Part shown: in pieces, positions 5,095 through 6,337 of the stretch
Layout: every line of letters begins with the position of its first letter
Position numbering within the stretch: position 1 is the first letter of the stretch
Origin: Caldilineae bacterium
GTDB taxonomy: Bacteria; Chloroflexota; Anaerolineae; J102
DNA length: 6,337 nt
Assembly (NCBI GenBank): GCA_011176555.1
Contig: DUEF01000373.1
Location: 1-6,337 of the forward strand
Direction: 5' to 3'
Made by a program: the position numbers and the translations under genes
Notes under the pieces: model-generated
Told to the model about the DNA's origin: nothing
Databases searched by the model: none
The model's input: the letters and a program-made list of their open reading frames with translations, nothing else

Positions 5095-6337
5095 ATGACC
5101 AAAAAGAAATCAATGTGGATTGTAGGCGCAGTTGCGACCCTGGCTATCATCGTTTTGGCGATCGTGCTTTTCCTACCCAAACAAATCAGCATGGCCGATA
5201 ACCCCAGAGCGCATCTGCCCAAGCATCCCCCCCACACCGACCACACGGTCACAGCGCTAAAAGGTCCCTTTGAAAGTGGCCATGAAGTCACGCAAGCCTG
5301 CCTGGAATGTCATCCCGAGGCGGGTGACCAGATGCTGCATTCATCGCATTTCACCTGGGAGCACGGCCCGTATGATGTCGAAGGGCATGACGAACCGGTC
5401 TACACCGGTAAAAAACATGTGATCAACAACTTCTGCATCGGCATCACGCCCAACTGGCCGCCTTGCACCGCCTGCCACGCCGGCTACGGCTGGAGTGACG
5501 AGACCTTCGATTTCACGGAACCGACCAATGTCGATTGCCTCGTCTGTCACGACACCACAGGGTCTTATATCAAGAAAAATAGCGGTTATCCCGCCGATGG
5601 CCTTGATTTGGCGTCAATCGCCCAGCAGGTCGGCATCCCCTCGCGCGAGAACTGCGGCGGTTGTCACTTCAACGGCGGCGGCGGCGATGCCGTCAAGCAC
5701 GGCGATCTGGACACGACACTGACCCATCCCAAAGACGATCTGGATGTGCACATGGGCAGGTACGATTTTGTCTGCGTCGATTGCCATCGCACAGAAGATC
5801 ACGAAATCGGCGGGCGTTCTATTTCGGTAAGTCTGGACGATGAAAACCAAATCGCCTGCACCGACTGCCATCTGGAAACACCCCATCAGGATGATCGGAT
5901 CAACGTGCACACGGCCAACGTCGCCTGCCAGACCTGCCACATCCCCGAATTCGCCCGTAAAAAATCCACCAAGGTCGAGTGGGACTGGTCAAAAGCCGGA
6001 CAGGACATCCCCCAAGACCCGCATGAGTACTTGAAGATCAAGGGCGAGTTTGTGTACGAAGACAATGTCGTGCCCGATTACACCTGGTACAACGGCGGCG
6101 TCGAAGACCGCTACATCCTGGGTGACATCATCGACCCGGCCAAGGTGACTGTCATCAACCAACCCGCGGGCAACATCGATGACCCCACCGCCAAAATCTG
6201 GCCTTTCAAAGTGCATCATGCCAAGCAGATCTACGATACCGAATACAATTACCTGCTCCCGCCCAAAACGTATGGCGAGGGTGGCTACTGGACCAATTTC
6301 GAATGGGATGAAGCCGCTCGTTTGGGTGCAGAAGCCA
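5095..6337 (+). CDS. Octaheme tetrathionate reductase-family cytochrome c (partial, 3' end outside window)
   Basis: Exported multiheme cytochrome c resembling octaheme tetrathionate reductase (Otr), whose Shewanella member reduces tetrathionate, nitrite and hydroxylamine in vitro. The 414 residues present start with KKK and a hydrophobic segment (about 7-27), an uncleaved anchor or a signal peptide with a possible cleavage after SMA (34). Seven CXXCH heme sites are visible at 69-73, 124-128, 148-152, 187-191, 227-231, 255-259 and 278-282. The eighth is expected beyond the edge, since the Otr family has one near its C-terminus. The segment HVINNFCIG has a non-heme cysteine (C114), and GDAVKHGDLD holds K201. 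From memory of the Shewanella structure (Cys64 and heme-ligating Lys153), these look like the active-site residues, because their spacing is nearly the same. A strong ribosome binding site supports the start. It follows arsR by 95 bp with no convincing promoter between. The natural substrate is not known from sequence. Confidence 0.93.
   Translation, partial: MTKKKSMWIVGAVATLAIIVLAIVLFLPKQISMADNPRAHLPKHPPHTDHTVTALKGPFESGHEVTQACLECHPEAGDQMLHSSHFTWEHGPYDVEGHDEPVYTGKKHVINNFCIGITPNWPPCTACHAGYGWSDETFDFTEPTNVDCLVCHDTTGSYIKKNSGYPADGLDLASIAQQVGIPSRENCGGCHFNGGGGDAVKHGDLDTTLTHPKDDLDVHMGRYDFVCVDCHRTEDHEIGGRSISVSLDDENQIACTDCHLETPHQDDRINVHTANVACQTCHIPEFARKKSTKVEWDWSKAGQDIPQDPHEYLKIKGEFVYEDNVVPDYTWYNGGVEDRYILGDIIDPAKVTVINQPAGNIDDPTAKIWPFKVHHAKQIYDTEYNYLLPPKTYGEGGYWTNFEWDEAARLGAEA

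Noticed and set aside
5227..5233. Run of seven C near the start of the cytochrome gene, possible frameshift site
   Set aside because: The frame continues through it into seven heme motifs, so there is no sign of a frameshift.
5614..5940. Minus-strand open frame (108 codons) within the cytochrome gene
   Set aside because: The + strand carries seven CXXCH motifs in one frame here, so the reverse frame is a shadow.

Overview
The window is about 6.3 kb of moderately GC-rich bacterial DNA. All five supported protein genes are on the + strand, in three or four transcription units. The mix suggests a facultative respiratory bacterium: a heme O synthase (needed for heme-copper terminal oxidases), a bacterial dynamin-like GTPase, and an exported octaheme cytochrome c under a small ArsR-type regulator. 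A Chloroflexota-like lineage would fit, but that is an impression from gene content and protein style, not a proof. No rRNA, tRNA, CRISPR array, transposase or plasmid/phage hallmark was seen.

Layout: (1) Positions 1-141 hold no convincing gene. They carry a near-consensus sigma-70 promoter (TTGACA, 18 bp, TACAAT) driving ctaB/cyoE (142-1101). (2) The 130-bp gap after it has a weak hairpin and an extended -10 promoter (TG-C-TATAAT). This promoter begins a two-gene operon: a 511-residue protein of no family I can name (1232-2767), then, 9 nt later, a 580-residue dynamin-like GTPase with a hydrophobic membrane-insertion segment (2777-4519). (3) The 150-bp gap 4520-4669 is dense with regulation: a CRP/FNR-type box, a -10 element spaced exactly for class II activation, and a perfect 18-bp palindrome just after the inferred start site. 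It precedes a 109-residue ArsR-type repressor (4670-4999). (4) After 95 bp, with a good ribosome binding site, comes an octaheme tetrathionate reductase-family cytochrome c (5095 to beyond the right edge). Seven of the expected eight CXXCH heme sites lie inside the window.

How they may work together: heme O synthase supplies oxygen respiration. The cytochrome would reduce oxidised sulfur or nitrogen compounds outside the cytoplasm when oxygen is low. The control region before arsR looks like an AND/NOT switch, with an FNR-like activator sensing low oxygen or NO and a repressor at the palindrome sensing an unknown signal. The unknown-protein/dynamin pair is probably a separate membrane-related function. 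It is the least described part of the window and the best candidate for something new.
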